Source of the DNA: Microcaldota archaeon
Lineage (GTDB): Archaea > Micrarchaeota > Micrarchaeia > Micrarchaeales > CABMGC01
Direction: 5' to 3'
DNA: 43,894 bases
Assembly: GCA_021803945.1 (NCBI GenBank)
Contig: JAJZKW010000009.1
Location: forward strand, 1-43,894
Both the position numbers and the translations under genes were made by a program. Of the stretch, positions 18,441 through 27,263 are shown in pieces; position 1 is the stretch's first letter; the number at the start of each line of letters is the position of its first letter. A model generated the notes under the pieces. That model ran no database searches and was not told where the DNA came from. It was given only the letters and a program-made list of their open reading frames with translations.

Positions 18441-18556
18441 TTTGGATAATTTAATATACTTTGCCTAGGCGCCGTGTTGATTTATTGTCAAGCTGTCCGG
18501 AGACTTCATTTAAATACCTTACGTGCACTACACTTTGTATAGGCGTGCTGACTTAT

Positions 18557-18572
18557 ATACAATATGTTGTGG
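18557..18572. promoter_or_regulatory. Candidate NrdR box upstream of nrdJ
   Basis: ATACAATATGTTGTGG matches ACACWATATATWGTGT at 13/16 positions; 14 bp before the ATG at 18586 and downstream of TTTAAATA (18509-18516). Confidence 0.5.
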
Positions 18573-18585
18573 CATGGTGTTAAAC

Positions 18586-20961
18586 ATGGATGATACAAAA
18601 AATGATGCAAAAGCTATTGGTCGCATTAGTTCGGGAGAGGTGATCGGGGAGCTTTCGCTACCCAAGGACACCATGGATTTTTTCAAGGGGGACCAGATAA
18701 GGTCGAGGGTCTTCTTTGAGAAGTATGCTCTGAAAGACGAACACGGCATGACTGTGGAGACTACCCCACAGCAGATGTGGGAGAGGGTGGCAAGGGAGAT
18801 AGGAGGCACAGAACTGAGCGAGGAGAAGAGGAAGGAATGGACTGCAAAATTCATGTGGCTGCTTCAGGATTTCAGGTTCTTGCCTGGTGGAAGGATACTA
18901 TTCGGTGCAGGGCAGGGAAGGAAGACGACGCTTCTCAACTGCTATGTGATACCGGTAAAGGACGACACCATAGAGGCCATATTTGATTGGTGCAAGGAGG
19001 CGGCAAGGACGTACAGCTATGGAGGCGGAGTGGGAACTGATGTTGGAGTGCTTAGGCCGGCGAAGACCCCTGTCAACAATTCGGCGATAGTATCCACAGG
19101 GTCGGTGTCTTTCATGAACCTGTTCAGCGAAACCACACACACGATAGGGCAGAATGGGAGGCGCGGAGCCCTCATGATAACCCTGAGCGTTGACCATCCA
19201 GACATAATGCAGTTCATAAGCGTTAAGAGGAACCTTGCGAATGTGAGATATGCGAACATAAGCGTAAAGATAACTGATGAATTCATGAAGGCGGTCAGGG
19301 ATGACACAGATTTCACCCTTAGGTTTGAGAACGATGTTGTCGGGAGGATAGAAAAAGTGGTGAAGGCTAGGGAGGTATGGAATGAGCTCATAAAATCGGC
19401 AAGGGATTGGGCTGAGCCAGGGCTCATATTCTGGGACTCTGTAAAGAGATACTCTCCTAGCGAATACAACGGAATGGAGGTTGTCGGGACTAACCCATGC
19501 AGTGAGCAACCTCTGCAGCCATACGGAGCCTGCGACCTTGGCAACATAAACCTCTCTGCATTCGTAATCGGCCAGTTCAGCGACAACGCGAGGCTTGACT
19601 GGGAGAATCTAGAGAAGGCGGTTAGATATTCAGTAAGGTTCCTTGATGACGTGCTTGATTATAACTCAGACAGGCATCCTCTGAAGATGCAGGCAGAAGC
19701 AGCGAGGAACAGCAGGCGCATAGGAGTGGGAGTGACAGGCCTGGGCGACATGCTCGTCAAGCTCAAGGTCAAGTATGACAGCGACAGGGCGCTTGAGATA
19801 GTTGATGACCTGTTCAACAGGATGAAGCTCTTCTCGTATGATGAGAGCGCAGAGATAGCGAAGGAAAAAGGATCGTTCCCCCTGTTCGACGCGCAGAAGC
19901 ACCTGACAATGCAATTCATAAAAACGCTGCCTGATAATATAAGAGCGAAGATAGAGAAGAACGGGCTCAGGAATGTGGCCATACTTACAGTGCCTCCTAC
20001 AGGTAGCGTATCTGTGCTTGCTGGGACGTCTAGCGGTATTGAGCCGATATTTGCATTCAGCTACACGAGGAGGTCTGAGTCGCTGAGCCAGGAGTATTTC
20101 AAGGTCTATCATCCCCTTGCGCTCGAGTACATGAAGCTTTTCAACATCGCAGACGACAAGCAGCTACCTGAGTTCTTTGTGCCTGCGCACAAGATAAAGG
20201 CTGATTTCAGGGTAAGGCTCCAGGGAACTGTGCAGAGACACATAGACAGCGCAATATCCTCCACTGTCAACCTGCCGAGGGAGGCATCAGTGGAAGAGGT
20301 TGAAAGGATCTATTTCCAGGCATGGGAAGCGGGATGCAAAGGCATAACGGTGTACAGGGAGGGATCCAGAGAGGGAGTGCTGATCACTGATGATGAACAG
20401 GAGAGGAGGCTGCAGGCTCCGGAAGCCGCTGTGCAGCAGCATGGCTGGAAGAGGGACAGGCTGCTTACAGGACAGACAATGAAGGTCAAGCTTCATGACG
20501 GCACGATGTATGTCACTGCAAACTTCGACTCCGTAGCGATAAAGGAGGTATTCGTGAACCTGGGAAAGACCGGAAGCGAAGAGAAGAGCTATACGGAGGC
20601 GATAGGCAAGCTGATAAGCAAGTACTTGCAGCTTGGTGGAAGCGTGGAAGAGGTAGTAGACAGCCTGAAGGGCATAAAATCAAGCTCGTCAATAATATGG
20701 GACAGGGGAATGAAGATCTACAGCGTGCCTGACGCTATAGCGAAGTCGCTTGAGATAATGGCCGGGCTCATAGCTCCCGCGACTGCGGCGTCATTGCTAA
20801 CTCCGGAGAAGGAGATGGGGAAGCAGATGCCAATACCTTCGTCAGTGCATGAGGGAAGTGCGATACAGCCTGATCCGTGCCCGTCGTGCAAGGAGGACAC
20901 ATTGGTGAATGAGAATGGCTGCTACACCTGCATAGCCTGCGGATACACCAAGTGCGAGTAG
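18586..20961 (+). CDS. nrdJ: Adenosylcobalamin-dependent (class II) ribonucleoside-diphosphate reductase
   Basis: FLPGGRILFGAG, GTNPCSEQPLQPYGACDLGNINLSAFV, VPPTGSVSVLAGTSSGIEP, C-terminal CPSCKEDTLVNENGCYTCIACGYTKCE; MDDTKND start preferred. Confidence 0.93.
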   Translation: MDDTKNDAKAIGRISSGEVIGELSLPKDTMDFFKGDQIRSRVFFEKYALKDEHGMTVETTPQQMWERVAREIGGTELSEEKRKEWTAKFMWLLQDFRFLPGGRILFGAGQGRKTTLLNCYVIPVKDDTIEAIFDWCKEAARTYSYGGGVGTDVGVLRPAKTPVNNSAIVSTGSVSFMNLFSETTHTIGQNGRRGALMITLSVDHPDIMQFISVKRNLANVRYANISVKITDEFMKAVRDDTDFTLRFENDVVGRIEKVVKAREVWNELIKSARDWAEPGLIFWDSVKRYSPSEYNGMEVVGTNPCSEQPLQPYGACDLGNINLSAFVIGQFSDNARLDWENLEKAVRYSVRFLDDVLDYNSDRHPLKMQAEAARNSRRIGVGVTGLGDMLVKLKVKYDSDRALEIVDDLFNRMKLFSYDESAEIAKEKGSFPLFDAQKHLTMQFIKTLPDNIRAKIEKNGLRNVAILTVPPTGSVSVLAGTSSGIEPIFAFSYTRRSESLSQEYFKVYHPLALEYMKLFNIADDKQLPEFFVPAHKIKADFRVRLQGTVQRHIDSAISSTVNLPREASVEEVERIYFQAWEAGCKGITVYREGSREGVLITDDEQERRLQAPEAAVQQHGWKRDRLLTGQTMKVKLHDGTMYVTANFDSVAIKEVFVNLGKTGSEEKSYTEAIGKLISKYLQLGGSVEEVVDSLKGIKSSSSIIWDRGMKIYSVPDAIAKSLEIMAGLIAPATAASLLTPEKEMGKQMPIPSSVHEGSAIQPDPCPSCKEDTLVNENGCYTCIACGYTKCE

Positions 20962-21073
20962 CCAATTGCGGGTTGGCTAGGCAGGAAATGGTATTTTGGT
21001 CTCGGGCTAATCCGGGTAGGCCATCCAGGCTTGCCTATAAATACCAGAATACAGATATAGGAACAGTAGTTTC

Positions 21074-21568
21074 ATGGCATACGGGCACAATACAAGGGCA
21101 GGAGCCATGGCAGAAGTTGCCAACAGGTTCTTCGACAGGATGATCTATCTACAGATAAAGAACAACGGCATATCCATGGCGGACATAGAGAAATCCGCAT
21201 CGCTCTTCATCATCGGGAATAATCCAGGCATATCAGTCGAAGGGCTCATACAGGCCCAGACGCGCACGACTCCGAGGACCATGCTCGATTATCAGACGGG
21301 TTTTATAATGAAGGGCTTGGGCGAGCTGAAATCGCTCGGGCTTGTGGAGCAGCAGGATATGAAGTTATCTCTTACGGGATTGGGGAGGGAGTTCCGCTCG
21401 TTCCTGCGTGATAAGGATGCGGTAGAGCTATGGCTAGGCAGCATAGAGTATCCGGAAGGTTCCGATGCGGCGCAGATAAAGACCAATATGGCGAAGTTGA
21501 AGGAGTTCATAGAAGTCGTGGAGGATTTTATCAGTGTCAGACTGAAGGACAGCAGGCGAAGGGATTAA
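21074..21568 (+). CDS. Hypothetical protein, winged-helix-like character
   Basis: 164 aa ORF with TMLDYQTGFIMKGLGELKSLGLVEQQDMKLSLTGLGREF; no specific family recognised. Confidence 0.55.
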   Translation: MAYGHNTRAGAMAEVANRFFDRMIYLQIKNNGISMADIEKSASLFIIGNNPGISVEGLIQAQTRTTPRTMLDYQTGFIMKGLGELKSLGLVEQQDMKLSLTGLGREFRSFLRDKDAVELWLGSIEYPEGSDAAQIKTNMAKLKEFIEVVEDFISVRLKDSRRRD

Positions 21569-21631
21569 GGTAAGGAATAATTATCGCTAGGCTGGCGCAA
21601 ACACACCCTTCTTTTAGCAGAGTACGGTTGC

Positions 21632-22105
21632 TTACCTGCTTTTCCTCTTGTTCGTGTACTTCCTAAGCGAAAGCACGTATTTCCTGAACTCCTCAGGCGA
21701 ATCGAAGTTGTTGTACACGCTTGCAAAGCGTATGTAAGCAACCAAGTCTGTATTGAACAGCTCCTTTACAACCATGTCCCCTATCTTCCTGCTCTTTATC
21801 TCCTTTGCTCCGCTCGACCTTGCCTTCCTCTCAATCCTGTCCACAATGGCGTCCATGACCTCCCTGTTTACGTTCCTCTTCTCGCATGCCTTCATTATGC
21901 CGTTGAGTATCTTGCTCCTGTCGAATGGCTCCCTTGTTCCGTTCCTCTTTATGACTGTTATGTCCGCAATGTCGGCCTTCTCGTACGTTGTGAATCTCCT
22001 GCCACAAGACTCGCATTCCCTCCTGCGCCTTATGCTCTCCCCGTTCAATACTTCCCTCGAGTCTACCACTTCTGTCTGGCTGCTTTTGCAGAATGGGCAT
22101 TTCAT
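21632..22105 (-). CDS. nrdR: Transcriptional repressor NrdR (Zn ribbon + ATP-cone)
   Basis: MKCPFCKSSQTEVVDSREVLNGESIRRRRECESCGRRFTTYEKADI...VIKRNGTREPFDRSKILNGIMKAC. Confidence 0.95.
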   Translation of the reverse strand: MKCPFCKSSQTEVVDSREVLNGESIRRRRECESCGRRFTTYEKADIADITVIKRNGTREPFDRSKILNGIMKACEKRNVNREVMDAIVDRIERKARSSGAKEIKSRKIGDMVVKELFNTDLVAYIRFASVYNNFDSPEEFRKYVLSLRKYTNKRKSR

Positions 22106-22111
22106 TTTCGA

Positions 22112-22585
22112 TCACCTTGTGGCAGAGACGCGTATGCTCCCGTACACCGTGTCAGGGAAATCAGTATATGCGTTCGTATAGTTTAGGATCACGTATCCGG
22201 TAAAGACTGATTTTATCGCTCCAGACCATGCGGTCCCGTTTGTATAGCATTGCACATTGAACGTATAATTTGCTCCTATCTGCAGCGGTATCACGTTTGA
22301 CGGCGGGTTGTTTACCGGAGTCATGTCTACAGGAGCATGCTGGTTCGTGCATCCTATCGCAGAGACCTGTATCGGATACTGTGTCGCCTGGACCAGGTTT
22401 ATTGAAAGTGTGCCGTTCTGCGCCAAGTATACGCTGGGGCATGAGAATCCTGCCTGCATTATGCATTCCTGTATTGGAGCCGATGTGGCGTTTAGCAGCG
22501 AAAAAAGGACCACTGCCGCTACAGCTATTATGAGCAGTGCCCACCCATATGTTGTCAGGTACTCTATGGCGCTCTGCAGTTTCAT
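22112..22585 (-). CDS. Pilin-like surface protein with class III signal peptide-type N terminus
   Basis: True start likely MKLQSAIEYLTTYGWALLIIAVAAVVLFSLL; extracytoplasmic Cys- and Asn-rich remainder. Confidence 0.75.
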   Translation of the reverse strand: MKLQSAIEYLTTYGWALLIIAVAAVVLFSLLNATSAPIQECIMQAGFSCPSVYLAQNGTLSINLVQATQYPIQVSAIGCTNQHAPVDMTPVNNPPSNVIPLQIGANYTFNVQCYTNGTAWSGAIKSVFTGYVILNYTNAYTDFPDTVYGSIRVSATR

Positions 22586-22647
22586 GATGATATCTAACCA
22601 GATGAAACTATATATAAATGACGTATGGGAGCCGTTTGCGGGAGGGT

Positions 22648-23493
22648 TTATGGCTGGGAGTAGCTTGAATACCATCCGCTGGTGTATATTACATTGAATG
22701 CCTGTCCGTTGTTGCCATTGCCACTGTAGTCGTTTGCGTTGCCATTGAGCGGCCACCATCCCACTAGGTTCTCCAGGTCTATCGGGGCTCCGCCGATTCC
22801 TTCTGAATACAATGAGTCTATGCTATTAGGAGACAGCGAAGTATTGTAGATTTGGACATTGGAAATTTCGCCATTGTAATTTAATCCGCCTCCGAGATGA
22901 TAGTTTGATATGCCTATTGAAAAATTCACAGAGGATACGCTGCCGACAACGGCTGAGGTGAATGCAGGGTTTTTATTATCCACATAGAAGTTTACTCCGG
23001 AACTGCCTATCACTATTGCAACAAAATTCCAAGAATTAGGATTTACTGTCGGAGCGTTGGCCGGGTTCACTCCGGGACATCCGACGCCTGCAGCTGGCAT
23101 GTCGTCCGATTGCAGGTAAAGCGCGTACACATCGCCTCCGCAGCTTGGGGTTCCCCATGAAGCTATCCCTTGCGTTGATGACGGCTGCTGTGGATTTATC
23201 CATGCTGTAATTGTAACTGGTTGGGATACTGGAAGAGTTGGTGAACTATTGAAGATATATGCACCATTACTGAACGCACCGACATACTCTGGGATCTCTC
23301 CGTCGCATACGCCTGAAAGCACCGCACCACCATAAGAATTCCTGTTTACGCTGCATGAGCCAGGCTGTGCCTTAGGGGCGAAGGTAACAGGGTTGAACAC
23401 TCCAAGCGAGAAGAGCGCTACCATGACTATCGCGATGATGAGAATGGCCCATCCGTAGGTCATCAGGTATTCCATCGCGCTTTGCAGTTTCAT
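22648..23493 (-). CDS. Pilin-like surface protein with LamG/concanavalin A-like domain
   Basis: MKLQSAMEYLMTYGWAILIIAIVMVALFSLG followed by SQPVTITAWINPQQ...YALYLQSDD...NFVAIVIGSSGVNFYVDNK...YNGEISNVQIYNTSLSPNSIDSLYSEGIGG, typical of LamG. Confidence 0.8.
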   Translation of the reverse strand: MKLQSAMEYLMTYGWAILIIAIVMVALFSLGVFNPVTFAPKAQPGSCSVNRNSYGGAVLSGVCDGEIPEYVGAFSNGAYIFNSSPTLPVSQPVTITAWINPQQPSSTQGIASWGTPSCGGDVYALYLQSDDMPAAGVGCPGVNPANAPTVNPNSWNFVAIVIGSSGVNFYVDNKNPAFTSAVVGSVSSVNFSIGISNYHLGGGLNYNGEISNVQIYNTSLSPNSIDSLYSEGIGGAPIDLENLVGWWPLNGNANDYSGNGNNGQAFNVIYTSGWYSSYSQP

Positions 23494-23617
23494 GATGATT
23501 CTCTTGATTAGCAAAAAATAAATAGGTAGGCTGTTGATTTTTTGCCTCGCGTACCTCTGGTGCGTCGGTTATTAATACTTTTCGCATTGAGTATAATACA
23601 AAAACCAGGTGCGATAT

Positions 23618-23842
23618 ATGACGCAGGAAAGACCGTTTGACCTTATAAACAAGTCGATAGGACAGCAGGCGCTCATAAGGCTAAAGAACGGCAAGGACAT
23701 ACGCGGCAAGGTAGTATCATTTGACGCTCATATGAACATAGTCATTGAGGATGCAGAAGAGCTTGAGGGAGGAAACCTCGCCGCGAAGCTCGGCACCATA
23801 CTCCTGCGCGGAGGCAACATACTTTTCATATCTCCTGTCTAA
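23618..23842 (+). CDS. Lsm/Sm-like archaeal RNA-binding protein
   Basis: RPFDLINKSIGQQALIRLKNGKDIRGKVVSFDAHMNIVIEDAEE...GTILLRGGNILFIS (Sm1/Sm2 motifs). Confidence 0.93.
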   Translation: MTQERPFDLINKSIGQQALIRLKNGKDIRGKVVSFDAHMNIVIEDAEELEGGNLAAKLGTILLRGGNILFISPV

Positions 23843-23846
23843 TTGT

Positions 23847-23945
23847 GGGCTCCTGGCGCAACGGTAGCGCGCCTGCATGGCATGCAGGAGGTTGCGGGTT
23901 CGAAACGGGCTTTGAAAAAAGCCTGGGAAAATCCCGCGGAGTCCA
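23847..23945 (+). tRNA. tRNA-Ala(GGC) with ~27-nt intron in the T-loop
   Basis: GGGCTCC/GGAGTCC acceptor with G3:U70, CCTGC-ATGGCAT-GCAGG anticodon arm; GCGGGTTCGAA-[23905..23931]-TCCCGC T arm. Confidence 0.88.
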
Positions 23946-24097
23946 CTCATTTACATGAAAGTAGGTGTGGCTCCGGATTTTGGTGTCAGTGGAAACATTG
24001 TGCCTATTTATTCCGGACATGCGCAAAAATACAGAATATTTAATAAGAGAAGCGCTGATATTTTATAAATAATTCGATAACTTTGCGGAGGAGAGAG

Positions 24098-25315
24098 ATG
24101 GGAAAAGTAATGATAATAGGGGCGGGGGGAGTCGGGCGTGTTGTTGCCCATAAGTGTGCGCAGGTTCCGGAGTCATTCAATGAAATAATGCTTGCAAGCA
24201 GAAACCTCTCGAAATGCGAGAAGATAAAGGCGGAAATAAAGGAAAGGACAGGAAGGGACATAGAAGTTGCCAAAGTAGATGCGGATAATGTCAGCGACTT
24301 GGTTTCGTTGATAAAGAGATTTGGTCCGGACATTGTTGTCAATGTCGCCCTCCCGTACCAGGATCTCAAGATAATGGATGCGTGCCTTGAGGCCGGAGTG
24401 AATTATATAGACACGGCTAATTATGAGCCTCCAGATGTAGCGCACTTTGAATACAGCTGGCAGTGGGCCTATCAGGAAAGGTTCAAGCAGAAGGGCCTGA
24501 TGGCTGTGCTTGGATCTGGGTTCGACCCAGGAGTCTCGAATGTTTTCTGCGCTTACGCACAGAAAAACCTCTTTGATGAGATAAACTATATAGACATACT
24601 TGACTGCAATGCTGGCAATCACGGCCATCCTTTCGCCACGAACTTCAATCCGGAGATAAATATACGCGAAGTCACGCAGGTTGTGAAATATTGGGAGAAT
24701 GGTAGATGGGTTGAAACTCCTCCGATACTGGACCCAAAAAGCGTGCACTTCGGCTTCGACTACCCTGTTGTAGGGACAAAGGAGAGCTATCTCCTCTACC
24801 ATGAAGAGCTTGAATCGCTGGTCAGGAACATAAAGGGCCTCAAAAGGATAAGGTTCTGGATGACTTTCTCTGAAAATTACCTGACGCACCTCAGGGTGCT
24901 CCAGAATATCGGCATGACAAGAATAGACAGCGTGAATTATGATGGAGTTGACGTGGTCCCTATAAAGTTCCTTAAGGCGCTTCTCCCTGATCCTGCTACG
25001 CTTGGGACGAACTATACGGGCAAGACGGTGATAGGGAATGTGATGACCGGGCTCAAGGACGGCAAGACGAGGTCAGTATACATATATAATGTGTGCGACC
25101 ACTCTGAATCGTTCAGGGAAGTCGGAGCGCAGGCAGTTTCCTATACGACAGGGGTGCCTGCGATGATATGCGCGCTTATGGTCATGAAGGGGATCTGGAA
25201 GGGAAAGGGAGTATTTAATATGGAGCAGCTTGACCCTGACCCGTTTATGGAAGCCCTTAACAAGCATGGCCTGCCTTGGAAGCAGGTTGAATTCTCAGGA
25301 GAGCTTCCTAAATAA
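24098..25315 (+). CDS. Carboxy(nor)spermidine dehydrogenase (saccharopine dehydrogenase family)
   Basis: GKVMIIGAGGVGRVVAHKCAQVPESFNEIMLASRN, GLMAVLGSGFDPGVSNVFCAYA, NAGNHGHPFATNFNPEINIREVTQ; immediately followed by the decarboxylase. Confidence 0.88.
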   Translation: MGKVMIIGAGGVGRVVAHKCAQVPESFNEIMLASRNLSKCEKIKAEIKERTGRDIEVAKVDADNVSDLVSLIKRFGPDIVVNVALPYQDLKIMDACLEAGVNYIDTANYEPPDVAHFEYSWQWAYQERFKQKGLMAVLGSGFDPGVSNVFCAYAQKNLFDEINYIDILDCNAGNHGHPFATNFNPEINIREVTQVVKYWENGRWVETPPILDPKSVHFGFDYPVVGTKESYLLYHEELESLVRNIKGLKRIRFWMTFSENYLTHLRVLQNIGMTRIDSVNYDGVDVVPIKFLKALLPDPATLGTNYTGKTVIGNVMTGLKDGKTRSVYIYNVCDHSESFREVGAQAVSYTTGVPAMICALMVMKGIWKGKGVFNMEQLDPDPFMEALNKHGLPWKQVEFSGELPK

Positions 25316-25324
25316 GTGCAATGT

Positions 25325-26503
25325 ATGGATAACAAAGCATATCTGAATTGCCTTAAAAATTTCCCTAAAGAAGTCACTGACAGCGTAGAGAGCCCGTGTT
25401 TTTTGGTAAACGAGGGATTGCTTGAGGCCAATCTCAAGGTACTGTCTTCAGTGAAAAAACACACAGGAGCCAAAATCCTGCTTGCGATGAAGGCCTTTGC
25501 AATGCACAGCACTTTTCCGCTTATCAGCAGGTATTTGGATGGCGTATGTGCAAGCGGGCCTATGGAAGCGCGTCTAGGCTTCGAGAAATTCGGGAAAAGC
25601 GTACATACGTTTTCTCCGGCGTATTCGAGTAGGGACATCGAGGACGTTATAAAATATTCGGACACGATAATCTTCAACTCTGTCGGGCAGTGGAAAAGAT
25701 ATAGGGACGCTGTTTCAAAAAGCGGTAAAAAGATTGAGGTAGGATTGCGGGTGAACCCTGGCCATTCTGAAGTTGAAAACAAGCTGTATAATACGACCCT
25801 TGCAGGCTCAAGGCTCGGCATACTTCCGCAGGATCTTGAAGGAGAAGACCTTGAAGGCGTTGATGGACTTCATTTCCATGCCTTATGCGAACAAAACTCC
25901 GATGCACTTGTAAATGTGCTGAAATCGTTTGAGAGGCGCTACGGGAAGTATATACAAAACATGAAATGGGTAAACTTTGGAGGCGGGCACCACATAACAA
26001 GGGGCGGATATGACATAGGCCTTCTGGTAAAGACCCTTAATAGATTCAGGGAAAAGTATGACGTCCAGATTTACCTGGAGCCTGGGGAAGCGGTGGTGCT
26101 GAACTCTGGGGTGCTGGTGGCCACGGTGTTGGATGTAGTGCACAATGGCATGGATATAGCGATATTGGACACGTCAGCAGAAGCGCATATGCCTGACGTG
26201 CTTGCCATGCCATACCGGCCTGATATAATCGGCGCTGAAAGGCCTGGGAGATTGAAGCACACGTACCGCCTCGGTGGGCTGACGTGCCTTGCTGGGGATG
26301 TCATAGGGGACTATTCATTTTCCCACGCGCTTGCGCCTGGAGACAGGGTGGTTTTCCTTGACATGGCCCATTATTCAATGGTGAAGACCACGATGTTTAA
26401 TGGAGTCAGGCATCCGTCAATAGCGCTGTTCAGCCCTGGCAAGAGGACTGCAAAGATAGTAAGGAGGTTCGGATATGAAGACTATAAGAATAGGCTTTCA
26501 TAA
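25325..26503 (+). CDS. nspC: Carboxy(nor)spermidine decarboxylase
   Basis: ALP-like fold III decarboxylase; SPCFLVNEGLLEANL, ILLAMKAFAMHSTFP, GLHFHALCEQN, WVNFGGGHHITR. Confidence 0.9.
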   Translation: MDNKAYLNCLKNFPKEVTDSVESPCFLVNEGLLEANLKVLSSVKKHTGAKILLAMKAFAMHSTFPLISRYLDGVCASGPMEARLGFEKFGKSVHTFSPAYSSRDIEDVIKYSDTIIFNSVGQWKRYRDAVSKSGKKIEVGLRVNPGHSEVENKLYNTTLAGSRLGILPQDLEGEDLEGVDGLHFHALCEQNSDALVNVLKSFERRYGKYIQNMKWVNFGGGHHITRGGYDIGLLVKTLNRFREKYDVQIYLEPGEAVVLNSGVLVATVLDVVHNGMDIAILDTSAEAHMPDVLAMPYRPDIIGAERPGRLKHTYRLGGLTCLAGDVIGDYSFSHALAPGDRVVFLDMAHYSMVKTTMFNGVRHPSIALFSPGKRTAKIVRRFGYEDYKNRLS

Positions 26504-26585
26504 CATTCAGGTTTGAAAGCGGCTCTTGAGGAGTTTTCTTTTCTTGCAGAAAACACATAAATACCAGCCATAATCCATATTTTAT

Positions 26586-27248
26586 ATGCACAGGCACCGT
26601 CATTGGAAGCCAAGCCCGGTAAGGGACACTTATAAGTTTGTTGAAATAAAGGACGCTGTCAGGAAGGGGGACTGGGTAGTACTGAGAGACTCAGACATAT
26701 TGAACAAAAACACAAGGACAAAGGGGCAGTACGAAGCTGCCTTGAAGGACATTTTGCTGGAAAAAGATATTTTGGCGTGGTATGAATCGCCGATATTTGA
26801 GATCCCATCAGCGCGCAGGGGGACAGCATACAGGGACACCTACCCTCCTGATTTCGTTACCACGCTTTTCGTTGGGGGAAAGCAGGTCATAATAGAATTA
26901 CACAATGCCGACAGCGCGTATTTCGAAAGGATGGGGAGGTTTAGGGAGGCCTTTGGGGACAGGTTTTACTACATACTGATAAAAAGCAATCTTGAAAAAC
27001 CTGAAAGCGCGCATACAATGATGGGAGTGGAGGTAGGGGGCAAGAAGTGCGTGGACGAGTTTTGGCACCTTCCAAGGATACATGAAAGCGGCAAGGGCAA
27101 TTATAATAAGAATGACCGCGAAAGATGGCAGGATCTCATCAGAAGGCTCCTGAATGACTTTATATCCAACAGGGCCAACGTAGTGGAATGCGAAGGGGGC
27201 GAATTTGACAAGGCAGCAGCATTGATTAATGTTAAGAGAGCAGCTTAA
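26586..27248 (+). CDS. Uncharacterised protein, possible PD-(D/E)XK nuclease-like fold
   Basis: KGQYEAALKDILLEKDI ... YPPDFVTTLFVGGKQVIIELHN gives an E ... PD ... ExH arrangement. Confidence 0.4.
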   Translation: MHRHRHWKPSPVRDTYKFVEIKDAVRKGDWVVLRDSDILNKNTRTKGQYEAALKDILLEKDILAWYESPIFEIPSARRGTAYRDTYPPDFVTTLFVGGKQVIIELHNADSAYFERMGRFREAFGDRFYYILIKSNLEKPESAHTMMGVEVGGKKCVDEFWHLPRIHESGKGNYNKNDRERWQDLIRRLLNDFISNRANVVECEGGEFDKAAALINVKRAA

Positions 27249-27263
27249 AGCAGGGTTGTCTGG

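Noticed and set aside
18374-18474. GCCTAGGC palindrome repeated after tRNA-His, possible att duplication
   Set aside because: Only 8 nt, self-palindromic and without flanking similarity; too short to support an integration boundary.
18530-18545. Second NrdR box (ACACTTTGTATAGGCG)
   Set aside because: Only 11/16 matches and 27-bp spacing instead of ~31 bp; noted but not called as a site.
23843-24043. 66-aa ORF over tRNA-Ala
   Set aside because: It lies on the tRNA gene itself; the tRNA explains the sequence.
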